From assembly GCA_903831455.1 (NCBI GenBank), contig CAIKXV010000197.1:1-64000 (forward strand): a stretch of DNA of 64,000 bases, written 5' to 3'. A model generated the notes under the pieces. The model worked only from the letters and a program-made list of their open reading frames with translations, made no database searches and had not been told where the DNA came from. The position numbers and the translations under genes are program-made. Positions 50,309 through 59,717 of this stretch are shown piece after piece. Each line of letters begins with the position of its first letter. Positions within the stretch are counted from its first letter, which is position 1. The DNA is from an uncultured Pseudomonadota bacterium (GTDB taxonomy: Bacteria; Pseudomonadota; Gammaproteobacteria; Burkholderiales; CAIKXV01).

Positions 50309-51556
50309 TCAGGGCAGGCGCGCCCCCACGCGCGCCACCAGCGGACGCAGTTCCTCCCGCACTTGGGCGCGCCATCGCAGCAGCACCAGCGCCAGCAGCG
50401 CGCACAGCGTACCGTTGCAGGCCAGTGCGAGTCGCGGCCCCAGCGCCTCGGCCAGCGCACCGGCCGCCAGGTTGCCCAGCGGCCCTACACCCATGAACAG
50501 CATGGTGGTCAGGCTCATCACGCGACTGCGCTTGTCGTCGTCGACCACCGTCTGCAGGATCAGGTTCACCGGTAGCGTGGTCATCAGCACCGCCAGACCC
50601 ACCACCGCCACCAGTGCCGCCGACAGCCAGACCTGCCCGCTCGCCGCGAAGGCGGCCAGCGCCAGGCCGGCAACGCCCATCGCGAGGTTGAGCAGCGTGT
50701 ACAGCCCGCCCACGTGCGGGCGCGCCGCGAGGAACAGGCTGCCGCAGAGCGCCCCCATGCCCGAGAGCGCCAGCAGCCAGCCCAGCAGCCGCGGATCGCC
50801 GGCGTAGGCCTGCGCGACGAACGCGGGCATCAGCGTCTGGTAGGGCGTGATGAGCACGCTCACGAGTGCGAGTGCGATCAGCAGGATGCGGATCGGCAGG
50901 ATGCGCCACGCATAGCCGAAGCCCTCGGCCAGCCCTGCGAGCAGCGGGGCCCGCGCCGCTCGACCCCCGCGCCGCTCGACCCGGATGGCGAGGATGCTCG
51001 CCACCACCGCGATATAGGTGACCGCATTGAGCGCGAAGCAGCCCGCCGCCCCCACGACGACGAGCAGCGAGCCGGCGATCGCCGGACCCGCAAGGCGTCC
51101 GGCCTGTCCCATGGTGGCGGTGAGCGAGATCGCGCTGGGCAGGTCGTCGCGATCGTCGATCAGGTCGAGCAGATAACTCTGGCGTACCGCCAGTTCGAGC
51201 GCGATCAGCGCACCCAGGATCGACCCCAGGACGAACAGATGCCAGGGCTGGATCAGGCCGGTGGCGCTGAGGATCAGCAGTGCCAGCGCCTGCACGCCCT
51301 GCAATGCCTGGGAGGCCAGCATCAGTCGATGACGATCCGCGTGATCCGCCCACCAGCCGGCCAGGGGGGAGAGCAGCAGCACCGGCAGGTTGGAGACGAA
51401 CGCGAGCATTCCCAGGGAGAACGCCGAGCGGGTGAGTTCGTACATCAGCCAGCCGGCCGCCACCTGCTGGACCCAGTAGCCCACCATCGACAGGCTCTGG
51501 CCGGCGAAGAAGAGCGCGTAGTTGCGGTGACGCAGCGCGCGGAAGGCCCCCTTCAC
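50309..51556 (-). CDS. MFS transporter (enterobactin exporter-like)
   Basis: FRALRHRNYALFFAGQSLSMVGYWVQQVAAGWLMYELT; multiple TM helices. Confidence 0.93.
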   Translation of the reverse strand: MKGAFRALRHRNYALFFAGQSLSMVGYWVQQVAAGWLMYELTRSAFSLGMLAFVSNLPVLLLSPLAGWWADHADRHRLMLASQALQGVQALALLILSATGLIQPWHLFVLGSILGALIALELAVRQSYLLDLIDDRDDLPSAISLTATMGQAGRLAGPAIAGSLLVVVGAAGCFALNAVTYIAVVASILAIRVERRGGRAARAPLLAGLAEGFGYAWRILPIRILLIALALVSVLITPYQTLMPAFVAQAYAGDPRLLGWLLALSGMGALCGSLFLAARPHVGGLYTLLNLAMGVAGLALAAFAASGQVWLSAALVAVVGLAVLMTTLPVNLILQTVVDDDKRSRVMSLTTMLFMGVGPLGNLAAGALAEALGPRLALACNGTLCALLALVLLRWRAQVREELRPLVARVGARLP

Positions 51557-51608
51557 CGCCGGGCGGCGCGCATTGCGGAAGACCCGCGGCGGCGCTCCTC
51601 GGCTCGAC

Positions 51609-52607
51609 TCACTCGGCGCGCACCTTCGCCGCCTTCGCCACCTTGCTCCAGCGCGCGATCTCCGCGGCGATGAACGCCCCGAACTCCTCGCTGGTATTGC
51701 CCACCGGCGTGCCCCCCTGCTGGGCGATGCGTTCGCGCCCCTCGGGCGAGCGGATGAAGCGGGCGAGTTCCGCGTTCATGCGGTTGACGATGTCGCGCGG
51801 CGTCGAGGCGGGAGCAACCACCCCCTGCCAGGAGCTTCCGTCGAAGCCGGGAACGGTGTCGCCGACCGGAGGCAGGTCAGGCAAGGCGGCGTAGCGGTCC
51901 GAGGTGGACACCGCGATCGCCCGCAGCTTGCCCGAGCGCGCCGCCTCCAGCGAGGGACCGATACCGGTCGTGAACCCCATCTCGACGAGTCCGGCGAACT
52001 GGTCGATCAGCGCCGGGCCGGCGCCCTTGTACGGGATGTGCACGGCCTTCACGCCAGCCATCATCAGGAACATCTCCATCAGCATGTGCGGCGAAGTGCC
52101 CGGACCCGTGGAGGCGTAGTTGAGGGCGCCCGGATTGCGGCGCATCAGCGCAAGCAGTTCCTTCACGTTGCGCACCGGCAGCGACGGGTGCACCAGCAGG
52201 ATGCTGGGCAGTTTCGCGATGAGGGTGATCGGGACGAAATCGCGTACCGGGTCGTAGTCCAGCTTCGGGAACACCGATGGCGCGATGCTCTGCGCGACCG
52301 TGAACATCGCGATGTTGTAGCCATCGCCCGGAGCCTTCGCGGCAATCGCCAGCCCGATGTTGCCGCCTGCGCCGCCCCGGTTCTCGATGACCACCGGCAC
52401 GCCCAGCTGGCGCGACAGCGCGTCGCCCGCCAGCCGTCCGAAGATATCGGTGGAACCGGCCGGCGGAAACGGCACGATCATCCGGATCGGTTTCGCGGGC
52501 CACGCCTGTGCATGGGCCACCATCGGCGTCGTCATGGCACCCAGCGCCGCGGCGGCGGCCGACACGGCCAGAAGCGTGCGATGCGAGGATCTGCTGGGGG
52601 GGGTCAT
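51609..52607 (-). CDS. Bug/TctC family substrate-binding protein
   Basis: WPAKPIRMIVPFPPAGSTDIFGRLAGDAL, IENRGGAGGNIGLAIAAKAPGDGY. Confidence 0.95.
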   Translation of the reverse strand: MTPPSRSSHRTLLAVSAAAAALGAMTTPMVAHAQAWPAKPIRMIVPFPPAGSTDIFGRLAGDALSRQLGVPVVIENRGGAGGNIGLAIAAKAPGDGYNIAMFTVAQSIAPSVFPKLDYDPVRDFVPITLIAKLPSILLVHPSLPVRNVKELLALMRRNPGALNYASTGPGTSPHMLMEMFLMMAGVKAVHIPYKGAGPALIDQFAGLVEMGFTTGIGPSLEAARSGKLRAIAVSTSDRYAALPDLPPVGDTVPGFDGSSWQGVVAPASTPRDIVNRMNAELARFIRSPEGRERIAQQGGTPVGNTSEEFGAFIAAEIARWSKVAKAAKVRAE

Positions 52608-52764
52608 GCGATCTCCTCCTTCGTGTCGGCTGCAGCCATGGGCGCTGCCGCTGCCGAGTGCCCGGGTTCGGGCTTGCTTCCGCCCGCGGGCCGACCGGCT
52701 TGCGCGCGAGCGACGCCGGCGCGAGACTCCCTGCGCGGCACTTCGATTGTCCCGGAGATTCTCG

Positions 52765-53475
52765 ATGAAGTCATCGGCGCCCACCTTCCCCGACGACGGC
52801 GCGCAGTCGCCTGCCGCCGCGTCCGTGCCCCTGCCCGTCTGGGACCTGCCGGTACGGCTGTTCCACTGGGTGCTCGTGCTGCTGCTGGCGGTGTCATGGA
52901 TGACCGGACGGGACGGCGGCATCGACGCGATGACCTGGCACCTGCGCGCCGGGCTGGCGGTGCTCGCCCTGCTGCTCGCCCGGATCGCCTGGGGCGTGAT
53001 CGGCTCCCAGACCGCGCGCTTCCGCGAGTTCGTGCGCGGCCCGCGGGCCGCGTGGGCGGATGCCCGCGCCTTGCTGCGACGCACCACGCCCCCGCACGCC
53101 GGTCATCCGCCGCTGGGCGGCTGGATGGTCGTGGCGCTGCTGATCGCGCTGCTGGTCCAGTGCGCGACCGGATTGTTCGCCAACGACGCGGTGATGACCG
53201 AGGGTCCGCTGGCCGGTCGGGTATCGCCCGCGCTCGGTGAGTGGCTCAGCACGATCCATCGCTGGAACGTGAACGTGCTGCTGGCACTCGCGGCCGTCCA
53301 CGTTGCCGCGGTGGTCTATCACATCGTTGCAATGCGCAGCGATCTGCTGCTCGGGATGATCACAGGGCGACGTCGGCTGCCGGCACTCGCGCAGCCCCCG
53401 CGCATGCGCAGCGCGTGGCTCGCACTCGCCCTGCTGATCACAGCCGCCGCGCTGCTCTGGCCGCTGTACGGCTGA
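52765..53475 (+). CDS. Cytochrome b561-type (cytochrome b/b6 domain) protein
   Basis: VWDLPVRLFHWVLVLLLAVSWMTG, ATGLFANDAVMTEGPLAGRV, TM histidines in HRWNVNVLLALAAVHVAAVVYHIV. Confidence 0.92.
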   Translation: MKSSAPTFPDDGAQSPAAASVPLPVWDLPVRLFHWVLVLLLAVSWMTGRDGGIDAMTWHLRAGLAVLALLLARIAWGVIGSQTARFREFVRGPRAAWADARALLRRTTPPHAGHPPLGGWMVVALLIALLVQCATGLFANDAVMTEGPLAGRVSPALGEWLSTIHRWNVNVLLALAAVHVAAVVYHIVAMRSDLLLGMITGRRRLPALAQPPRMRSAWLALALLITAAALLWPLYG

Positions 53476-53525
53476 GGGCATGCGCGGTTCGGCGGCGGCC
53501 CGGACCGCCGCCGAACACCGGACGG

Positions 53526-53996
53526 CTACTTCGCGCGGAAATTGTCGTGGCAGCTGCCGCAGTGGCGCGCGACCTCGGCGATCTGCGCGCGGGTCGCCTT
53601 CTCGTCGCCCGACCTGGCAACGGCCACAAGCTTCGCGGCATCGCCCGTGAAGCGGTCCGCGGCCGCCTTGAATCCGGCCGCGTCCTTCCAGATGGCCGGC
53701 AACGCGCGGGTGTTGCCGGCGTCGCTGCCCGGCGTGAAGCCCTCGACCACCATCCGTCCGGTCGACTCGAGCACGGCCGCGTTGCGCGCGACCAGCGCGG
53801 CGTCGAACGGCCGCGCGTTCTTCACCATCTGCACCAGCGGCCCGAAGTGCCAGGCCTGCACCTGCATCACGCCCTTGCGGTAGTTGATCGCCTGTTCGGC
53901 GGTCTGCGCCTGCACCGCGCCCGCAGCGCCGAGGACAAGCACCGCGGACGCAAGGCCTGCGCGAAGACCCCGAACGCTCATGAGGCTGTGATCCAT
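53526..53996 (-). CDS. Cytochrome c'
   Basis: Signal peptide, EQAINYRKGVMQVQAWHFGPL, C-terminal VARHCGSCHDNFRAK (CXXCH). Confidence 0.93.
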   Translation of the reverse strand: MDHSLMSVRGLRAGLASAVLVLGAAGAVQAQTAEQAINYRKGVMQVQAWHFGPLVQMVKNARPFDAALVARNAAVLESTGRMVVEGFTPGSDAGNTRALPAIWKDAAGFKAAADRFTGDAAKLVAVARSGDEKATRAQIAEVARHCGSCHDNFRAK

Positions 53997-54165
53997 GTTC
54001 CCCCTCCCTGTTCTCACTGGTTTAAAACGACGACAACGGATAGATTACGGGTTAGCGTACCGTGAACCGCGTGCATGCGTCATCCGCACCACGCCGCGGA
54101 TCCCGACCAGGGCGCATTGCGCGAACCCGGCGGCGACTGCGACCCGGTCACGGATCCTGCCAGCA

Positions 54166-54178
54166 TATCTGTCAGATA
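54166..54178. promoter_or_regulatory. Inverted repeat TATCTG-T-CAGATA in an AT-rich intergenic island (candidate operator)
   Basis: Perfect 6+1+6 dyad between the cytochrome c' and Crp/Fnr genes. Confidence 0.4.
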
Positions 54179-54339
54179 CATATCATTACAACGGAAATGC
54201 CCGGAACCGCGGCGTGTCAGGGTGGTCATAATCACTGCTGAAGACGTCACGGTTGCCGCATCGCACGATGGAATCGGTTGGGTGTGCCGGCAGCGCCGTC
54301 ACCAGTGCTCTGGCCCCGTTGTTAGCCCAGGAGTTGCTC

Positions 54340-55005
54340 GTGTCCACGCCGCCCCTTGCCCCCAAGCCCTTCCTCGACCTGCTCTCCCCCGAGGACAGGT
54401 CGGCGCTGATCGAGCGCTGCGGTCGCCGCACCCTCGGTCGCCGTCAACTGCTGTTCGTGACCGGCGAGCCGCGCGGGTCGGTCTACCTGCTCCGCACCGG
54501 CCGCGTGAAACTGGTACGCCGTACCGATGCGGGCGGAGAGGTGATCGTCGGGCTGTGCGGACCGGGTGACATCGTCGGCTACAGTGGCCTGTCCACCCTG
54601 CCGCCGCGCAGGCTGACGGCCCAGGTCATCGAGGCCGGGGAGGCGCACACCATCGACGAACCGGATTTCCGCAGTTTCCTGACCGCGCGACCGGTGGCCG
54701 CGCTCGCGGTGATCGAGGCGGTTCGCCGTCGGCTGGAAACCCTTCGTGATTCGATGGTCGACGTGGTTTCGGAAGACGTTCCCCATCGCATCCTGCGCCT
54801 GCTGCGGCGCCTCGCGATCGCCCAGGGGCAGCGACCGGACGACCCCAAGGGCGAGCTGTCGCTGGACCTGCGGCTGACCCACCAGGAGGTCGCGAACATG
54901 ATCGGCGCACGCCGGCAGACCGTCACCACCGCGATCAACGACATGCACCGCAACGGCGAGTTGCGGCGCGACCAGCATCGGATCGTGATCGGCAACCCGC
55001 GCTAG
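54340..55005 (+). CDS. Crp/Fnr family transcriptional regulator
   Basis: cNMP-binding-like fold and C-terminal HTH LTHQEVANMIGARRQTVTTAINDMHRNGEL; GTG start behind AGGAG. Confidence 0.9.
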   Translation: MSTPPLAPKPFLDLLSPEDRSALIERCGRRTLGRRQLLFVTGEPRGSVYLLRTGRVKLVRRTDAGGEVIVGLCGPGDIVGYSGLSTLPPRRLTAQVIEAGEAHTIDEPDFRSFLTARPVAALAVIEAVRRRLETLRDSMVDVVSEDVPHRILRLLRRLAIAQGQRPDDPKGELSLDLRLTHQEVANMIGARRQTVTTAINDMHRNGELRRDQHRIVIGNPR

Positions 55006-55703
55006 GTCACCGACGACGCGTCCAGGTCGGCGGGCCTGTCGATGTCGGCAAGGATGCCGATGTCGTCCACGTCCAGCATCCGCACCTCGTGCGAGAGGGA
55101 CGCGACGACCGCACGCGCGCCCTCATCCCCGGTCAGCGCCGCGAGGCGACCGGCCAGCCGTCCGTGCAGGCCCACCGGATGCCCCCGCCGACCCTGACAG
55201 ACCGGCAGGACCACCGTCGCCCCGTCCTGGATGGCCTGGGCGACCCTCCGGACCGTCCCACTGCTGACGTGGGGCATGTCGCCCAGCATCACCACCCAGC
55301 CGCCGGCGTCGGGTGTTGCCCGGACCCCGGCCGCGAGACTGTGCCCCATTCCGTCCACCGCCTCGGGGCACTCGATGACCCGTACGCCAGCCTCCGCGGC
55401 GAGTTCCGCCATCCGCGTGCCGGGACGCACCACGCAGGCCACCTGCGGCCAGCCCGCCCGCGCCACCTGGAGCGTGGCCGCTCCGACCTCCCGGCCATCC
55501 GGCAGGCGTGCCGCGAGCTTGTCGCCGCCGAAGCGCCGCGACAGTCCCGCGCCGAGGACCAGCACCACCGGACACCGGGCGGAGGGCTCATCGGCCACCT
55601 TCGCAGGCGACGCCTGCGCCCGCGGGTCGGTGCCCGCGGTTCCGGCGGTGTCGCTCAAGCCCGGCCGTCGCTGGCCGTTATCGGATTGTCCCTTGATGGA
55701 CAC
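55002..55703 (-). CDS. Nucleotidyltransferase, MobA/MocA-like
   Basis: VVLVLGAGLSRRFGGDKLAARLPDG; GWVVMLGDMPHVSSGTVRRV; CQGRRGHPVGLHGRL. Confidence 0.88.
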   Translation of the reverse strand: MSIKGQSDNGQRRPGLSDTAGTAGTDPRAQASPAKVADEPSARCPVVLVLGAGLSRRFGGDKLAARLPDGREVGAATLQVARAGWPQVACVVRPGTRMAELAAEAGVRVIECPEAVDGMGHSLAAGVRATPDAGGWVVMLGDMPHVSSGTVRRVAQAIQDGATVVLPVCQGRRGHPVGLHGRLAGRLAALTGDEGARAVVASLSHEVRMLDVDDIGILADIDRPADLDASSVT

Positions 55704-55830
55704 TATCCCCCCTTCGTCACTCCGAATCGCCGCACTGAGGGATGCGGCCCGCTCGACAGGCCACCCCGCGGCCGCGATAGTCTAGCGAGGCCGTCGGCTC
55801 CATGCCCGGCGATCTGCACTGGCCTGCTCG

Positions 55831-56226
55831 ATGTCACAGACCCGCCTCAAGTTCCTCGTCGTCGACGACTTCTCACCGATGCGCAAGATCATCCGCAACC
55901 TGCTGAAGGACCGCGGCTACGACGACGTCGAGGAGGCGGACAACGGCGAGGCCGCGCTCGAACGCCTGCGCAACGGCCGATTCGACTTCGTGATCTCGGA
56001 CTGGAGCATGCCGACCATGAGCGGCATCGACCTGCTGCGCGCCATCCGCGCCGATCCCCGGCTGCGTGGACTGCCGGTGCTGCTGGTCACCGCCGAGGCC
56101 AAGCGCGAGAACATCATCGAGGCTGCGCAGGCGCGGGCCTCCGGCTACATCCTCAAGCCGTTCACCGGCGCCACCCTCGAGGCGAAGCTCGACGCGATCC
56201 TCAAGGGCGGCGCGCGCATCGCCTGA
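55831..56226 (+). CDS. cheY: CheY-like response regulator
   Basis: [76 protein letters not shown]. Confidence 0.95.
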   Translation: MSQTRLKFLVVDDFSPMRKIIRNLLKDRGYDDVEEADNGEAALERLRNGRFDFVISDWSMPTMSGIDLLRAIRADPRLRGLPVLLVTAEAKRENIIEAAQARASGYILKPFTGATLEAKLDAILKGGARIA

Positions 56227-56239
56227 TCGCCCCGCCGAC

Positions 56240-57991
56240 ATGTCCGACCTCTCCGCCGATCGCGAGCTGATGCAGGACTTCGCTGCCGAGTGCGGCGAGC
56301 TGCTGGCCGAGCTCGACACGCGGCTGGTCGAACTCGAGCGCAGCCGCGGCGATATCGGGCTGCTGGATGCCGCGTTCCGCGGCTTCCACACCATCAAGGG
56401 AAGCGCCGGGTTCCTCGGCCTCGATTCGCTGGTCGACCTCTGCGACCGCAGCGAAAGCGTGCTCGATCGGGTCAGGCGCGGCGCGCTCACCCTCGATGCC
56501 GGCGTGATGGACGTCATCCTCGAGGCCACCGCGAGCGTACGTGGCATGGTCGACGCGATCCGCCAGGGCGCTCCCTCGATCGAAGCCCCCGACGACCTGC
56601 TCGCGCGGCTGGCCTCGGTGCTGCTGCGCGCGCGCGCGGCGCCTGACACCCGCGGCACCCAGGCGGACCTCGAGGCGCTGTTCGACGCCTTCGTCGCGGG
56701 CGCACCCGACGAGGAGGCGCCCGCGGCCGCGGAGGCCGCCCATCCGCCGTGGGGACGGCGTGCGTCCGATCAGCCCGGAACCCGCAGTCGTCGTTCCGGC
56801 CGCCGCGAGGTCGACCCGGAGCTCGCTCGCGAGAACACGCTTCGGGTGGACACCCACCGGCTGGAGGAACTCCACGAACTCGCGCGCCAGATCGCCCACT
56901 CGCAGCGCGCACTGACCCGCCTGCGCGCCGAGCTCGCCCCGAGCGGATCGGTGACGGGCGCCTTCGACGAGGCGCTCGGCCGACTCGAGGGGCTGGTGGG
57001 AGACCTCCAGGCGGCGGTGATGCGCACCCGCCAGCAGCCCGCGGCGCGCCTCTTCCAGCGCTATCCGCGCCTGGTCCGAGACCTGGGTCGCCAGCTCGGC
57101 CGCGAGGTCGCGCTGGAGCTCGCAGGCGAACAGACGGAACTGGACCAGACGGTGATCGAGGAGCTCAACGCCCCGCTGATGCACCTGGTCCGCAACGCGA
57201 TCGACCACGGCATCGAGCCGCCAGCGGAGCGCGAAGCGGCCGGCAAGGCGAGGCGCGGAACCTTGCGCCTCGAGGCCCGGATAGGCGGCGAGCAGGTGGT
57301 GATCGAGATCATCGACGACGGCCGCGGGATGGATCCAGCGCGCCTGCGCACGAGCGCCGTGGCCCGCGGACTGGTGTCCGCCGAGCAGGCCGCCGCGCTC
57401 GACGACGCGGCCGCCCTCCGGCTCGCCCTGCTGCCCGGACTGTCCACGCGCGACCAGGTGTCCTCGATCTCCGGCCGCGGCGTGGGCATGGACGTGGTCC
57501 GGCGCAACATCGAACGGCTCAACGGACGCATCGAGCTCGACTCCGTCCCGGGCGAGGGCACCTGCATCGCGATCACCCTGCCGCGGACGCTGCCGGTGCT
57601 ACCGGTCCAGATCGTGCACGCCGGTCCGCTGGCCCTGGCCGTGCCGCTCTCCGACCTGCGCGAGATCGTCCCGATCCCCACCCGCGCCCGCAAGGCCGCG
57701 ACCCTGCCCGCGGAGATCGTCGTGGCCGGCGAGACGCTGCCGATGGCCAGCCTCGCCCGGGCGCTGGGCACCGAAGCGGAGCGCGGCGCCGCCCGGTACG
57801 GGATCGTTACCGCGGTCGGCGGCGCCGTGCGTGTGCTCGCGGTCGATCGGCTGGGAGCGCGCGAGAACGTCGTTCTCCAGCCGCCTGCGGGCGCCGCCCG
57901 GGCCGGCGTGTCGGGGCGCGCCCTGGCCGCCGACGGATCGACCCTGCTGGTGCTCGAACTCGACACCCTGCCGGCAGCCGCGCCCGGCTGA
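56240..57991 (+). CDS. cheA: CheA-type chemotaxis histidine kinase
   Basis: Hpt FHTIKGSAGFLGLDSL; HLVRNAIDHGIEPPAERE; IEIIDDGRGMDPARL; C-terminal CheW-like domain. Confidence 0.92.
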   Translation: MSDLSADRELMQDFAAECGELLAELDTRLVELERSRGDIGLLDAAFRGFHTIKGSAGFLGLDSLVDLCDRSESVLDRVRRGALTLDAGVMDVILEATASVRGMVDAIRQGAPSIEAPDDLLARLASVLLRARAAPDTRGTQADLEALFDAFVAGAPDEEAPAAAEAAHPPWGRRASDQPGTRSRRSGRREVDPELARENTLRVDTHRLEELHELARQIAHSQRALTRLRAELAPSGSVTGAFDEALGRLEGLVGDLQAAVMRTRQQPAARLFQRYPRLVRDLGRQLGREVALELAGEQTELDQTVIEELNAPLMHLVRNAIDHGIEPPAEREAAGKARRGTLRLEARIGGEQVVIEIIDDGRGMDPARLRTSAVARGLVSAEQAAALDDAAALRLALLPGLSTRDQVSSISGRGVGMDVVRRNIERLNGRIELDSVPGEGTCIAITLPRTLPVLPVQIVHAGPLALAVPLSDLREIVPIPTRARKAATLPAEIVVAGETLPMASLARALGTEAERGAARYGIVTAVGGAVRVLAVDRLGARENVVLQPPAGAARAGVSGRALAADGSTLLVLELDTLPAAAPG

Positions 57992-58185
57992 GCGCCCCGC
58001 AGCGACTCCGGGGCAGGCCTGGCGCCCGCCTCGCCACGGCCCGTCGCCAGGCACCGACCGCCCGTTCGTCGCGTCCCGGCAGGGCCTGCCGCGATGCGTT
58101 GCCACGACCCGCTCGGCATCTGGCCAGGTGGGTCCGTGCCCGCGGGCAGGCGCCGGGATGATCGGTGACGATCTCGCCGGAGAAT

Positions 58186-58249
58186 ATGACCTTTTAGAAC
58201 GCTATATCAACTGTTTATGGAGGTTTATTTATGTCGTTACTGAGGTCAT
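58186..58249. promoter_or_regulatory. AT-rich island with inverted repeat ATGACCT...AGGTCAT
   Basis: Arms at 58186-58192 and 58243-58249 flank TTTTAGAACGCTATATCAACTGTTTATGGAGGTTTATTT; sharp local AT excess. Confidence 0.4.
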
Positions 58250-58341
58250 CTCGCGGCTGGGAGCGCGGAAGAAGGTCACCATCCGGTCGCCAGGGGGACA
58301 GCGAGAGCCACGTGCTAAACTTCAATCGCCGCCCGTCATGA
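58231..58341 (+). CDS. Candidate small ORF (36 aa), MSLLRSSRGWERGRRSPSGRQGDSESHVLNFNRRPS
   Basis: ATG preceded by GGAGG with 7-nt spacing (ggaggtttatttATG); ends TGA; upstream of an MFS gene. Confidence 0.35.
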   Translation: MSLLRSSRGWERGRRSPSGRQGDSESHVLNFNRRPS

Positions 58342-58398
58342 CGTGACCGCGAGCCGCCTTCGGTGGCACCGCCCTCCCCCGAACCCATCCCGCGCCCG

Positions 58399-59658
58399 AT
58401 GTCCGGCTCAGCCACCCTCAACCCGGACTCCCTGGCCAGCGTGCTCCGTGTCCGGGAGGTGTGGCTGATCTCGATCGGTCACGGCATGACGCACTGGTAC
58501 ACGGCCACGTTCTACCTGCTCCTGCCGCTCATCGGCAGCGAGCTCGGCCTCTCCTACGTGCAGATCGGTTTCATCATGACCGTGCAGCACGTGGTGGGGG
58601 CCGCGTCGAACCTGCCCGCCGGCCTGCTGGTCGACCGCTACAGCCGCAAGGGGCTGATGATGGCCGCCTCCCTGTTCTGGGTCGGCTTCCCCTACCTTTT
58701 GATGGGGTTCACCACGACCTACTGGGTGCTGCTCGCCTGCGTGACGCTGGTCTCGGTGGGCAACAACATCTGGCACCCGACGGCGATCTCGACGCTGGCA
58801 GATCGCTACCCCGCCAGTCGCGGACTCACGCTCTCCATCCACGGCATGGGAGGTAATGTCGGCGAGGCCCTGGCGCCCCTGGTCGTCGGAGCGCTGCTCG
58901 CGTTCTTCACCTGGCGCGAAGTGGTGATGATCAACGTCGTGCCCGGCATCTTCGCCTCCCTGCTGATCCTCGCCATGCTCGGCGCGCTGCCCGCCCCGGG
59001 AAGCCGCCGCGACGAGACCGCAACCACGCGGGGCACCGCCGCACGCTCGTGGGCGGACCAGTGGTCCGGCATGGTCGCGCTGCTGCGCAACCGCGCGATG
59101 GTCCTCGTGTGCACCAGCGCCGCCTTTCGCACGATGACGCAGGCCGCTCTGCTCACCTTCCTGCCGCTGTACCTGACCCGCGACCTCGGCTATTCGCTCG
59201 CGTTCACCGGAGCCTGCCTGTTCGCGCTCCAGGCCGCCGGTTTCGCCGCCTCGCCGGTCGCAGGCTGGATGTCCGATCGCATGGGAAGGGCACGCATCGT
59301 CGCCGGCTCGATGCTCGCCAGCGCGCTGGTCATCGCCCTGATGCTCGCCGTGCCCGGCAGCGCGCTGTTCGTGGTGTGCATCGCGCTGCTGGGCTTCTTC
59401 CTCTACGCGGTGCGCGCCGTCCTGCAGGCCTGGATGCTGGACAGCACGCCCCGGCGCGACGCCGGTGCCGCGGTGGGCATCATGTTCAGCACGCAGGCCA
59501 TCGGCGCCGGCATCGCCCCTCTGCTGGCCGGGTGGGTGGCCGACACCTGGGGCCTGTTCGCCGTCTTCCACTTCCTCGCCGGCACCATCGTGCTGGCGAA
59601 TCTCTTCGTGTTCCTGATGCCGCGCGACATGTTCGCCCGGCCGGCGGGTCGCCCCTGA
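58399..59658 (+). CDS. MFS transporter
   Basis: IGHGMTHWYTATFYLLLPLIGSELGLSYVQIGFIMTVQHVVGAASNLPAGLLVDRYSRKGLM; ATG at 58399. Confidence 0.92.
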   Translation: MSGSATLNPDSLASVLRVREVWLISIGHGMTHWYTATFYLLLPLIGSELGLSYVQIGFIMTVQHVVGAASNLPAGLLVDRYSRKGLMMAASLFWVGFPYLLMGFTTTYWVLLACVTLVSVGNNIWHPTAISTLADRYPASRGLTLSIHGMGGNVGEALAPLVVGALLAFFTWREVVMINVVPGIFASLLILAMLGALPAPGSRRDETATTRGTAARSWADQWSGMVALLRNRAMVLVCTSAAFRTMTQAALLTFLPLYLTRDLGYSLAFTGACLFALQAAGFAASPVAGWMSDRMGRARIVAGSMLASALVIALMLAVPGSALFVVCIALLGFFLYAVRAVLQAWMLDSTPRRDAGAAVGIMFSTQAIGAGIAPLLAGWVADTWGLFAVFHFLAGTIVLANLFVFLMPRDMFARPAGRP

Positions 59659-59717
59659 CGGGTGGCGGCGGGAACGCGGTCGTCCAACCCGCGGACCACG
59701 GGTCCGAAGGAGAACGC

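Noticed and set aside
48573-51353. 926-aa minus-strand ORF as a single protein
   Set aside because: True TAXI start is near 49991; the extension is an alternate frame of the MFS gene at 50309-51556.
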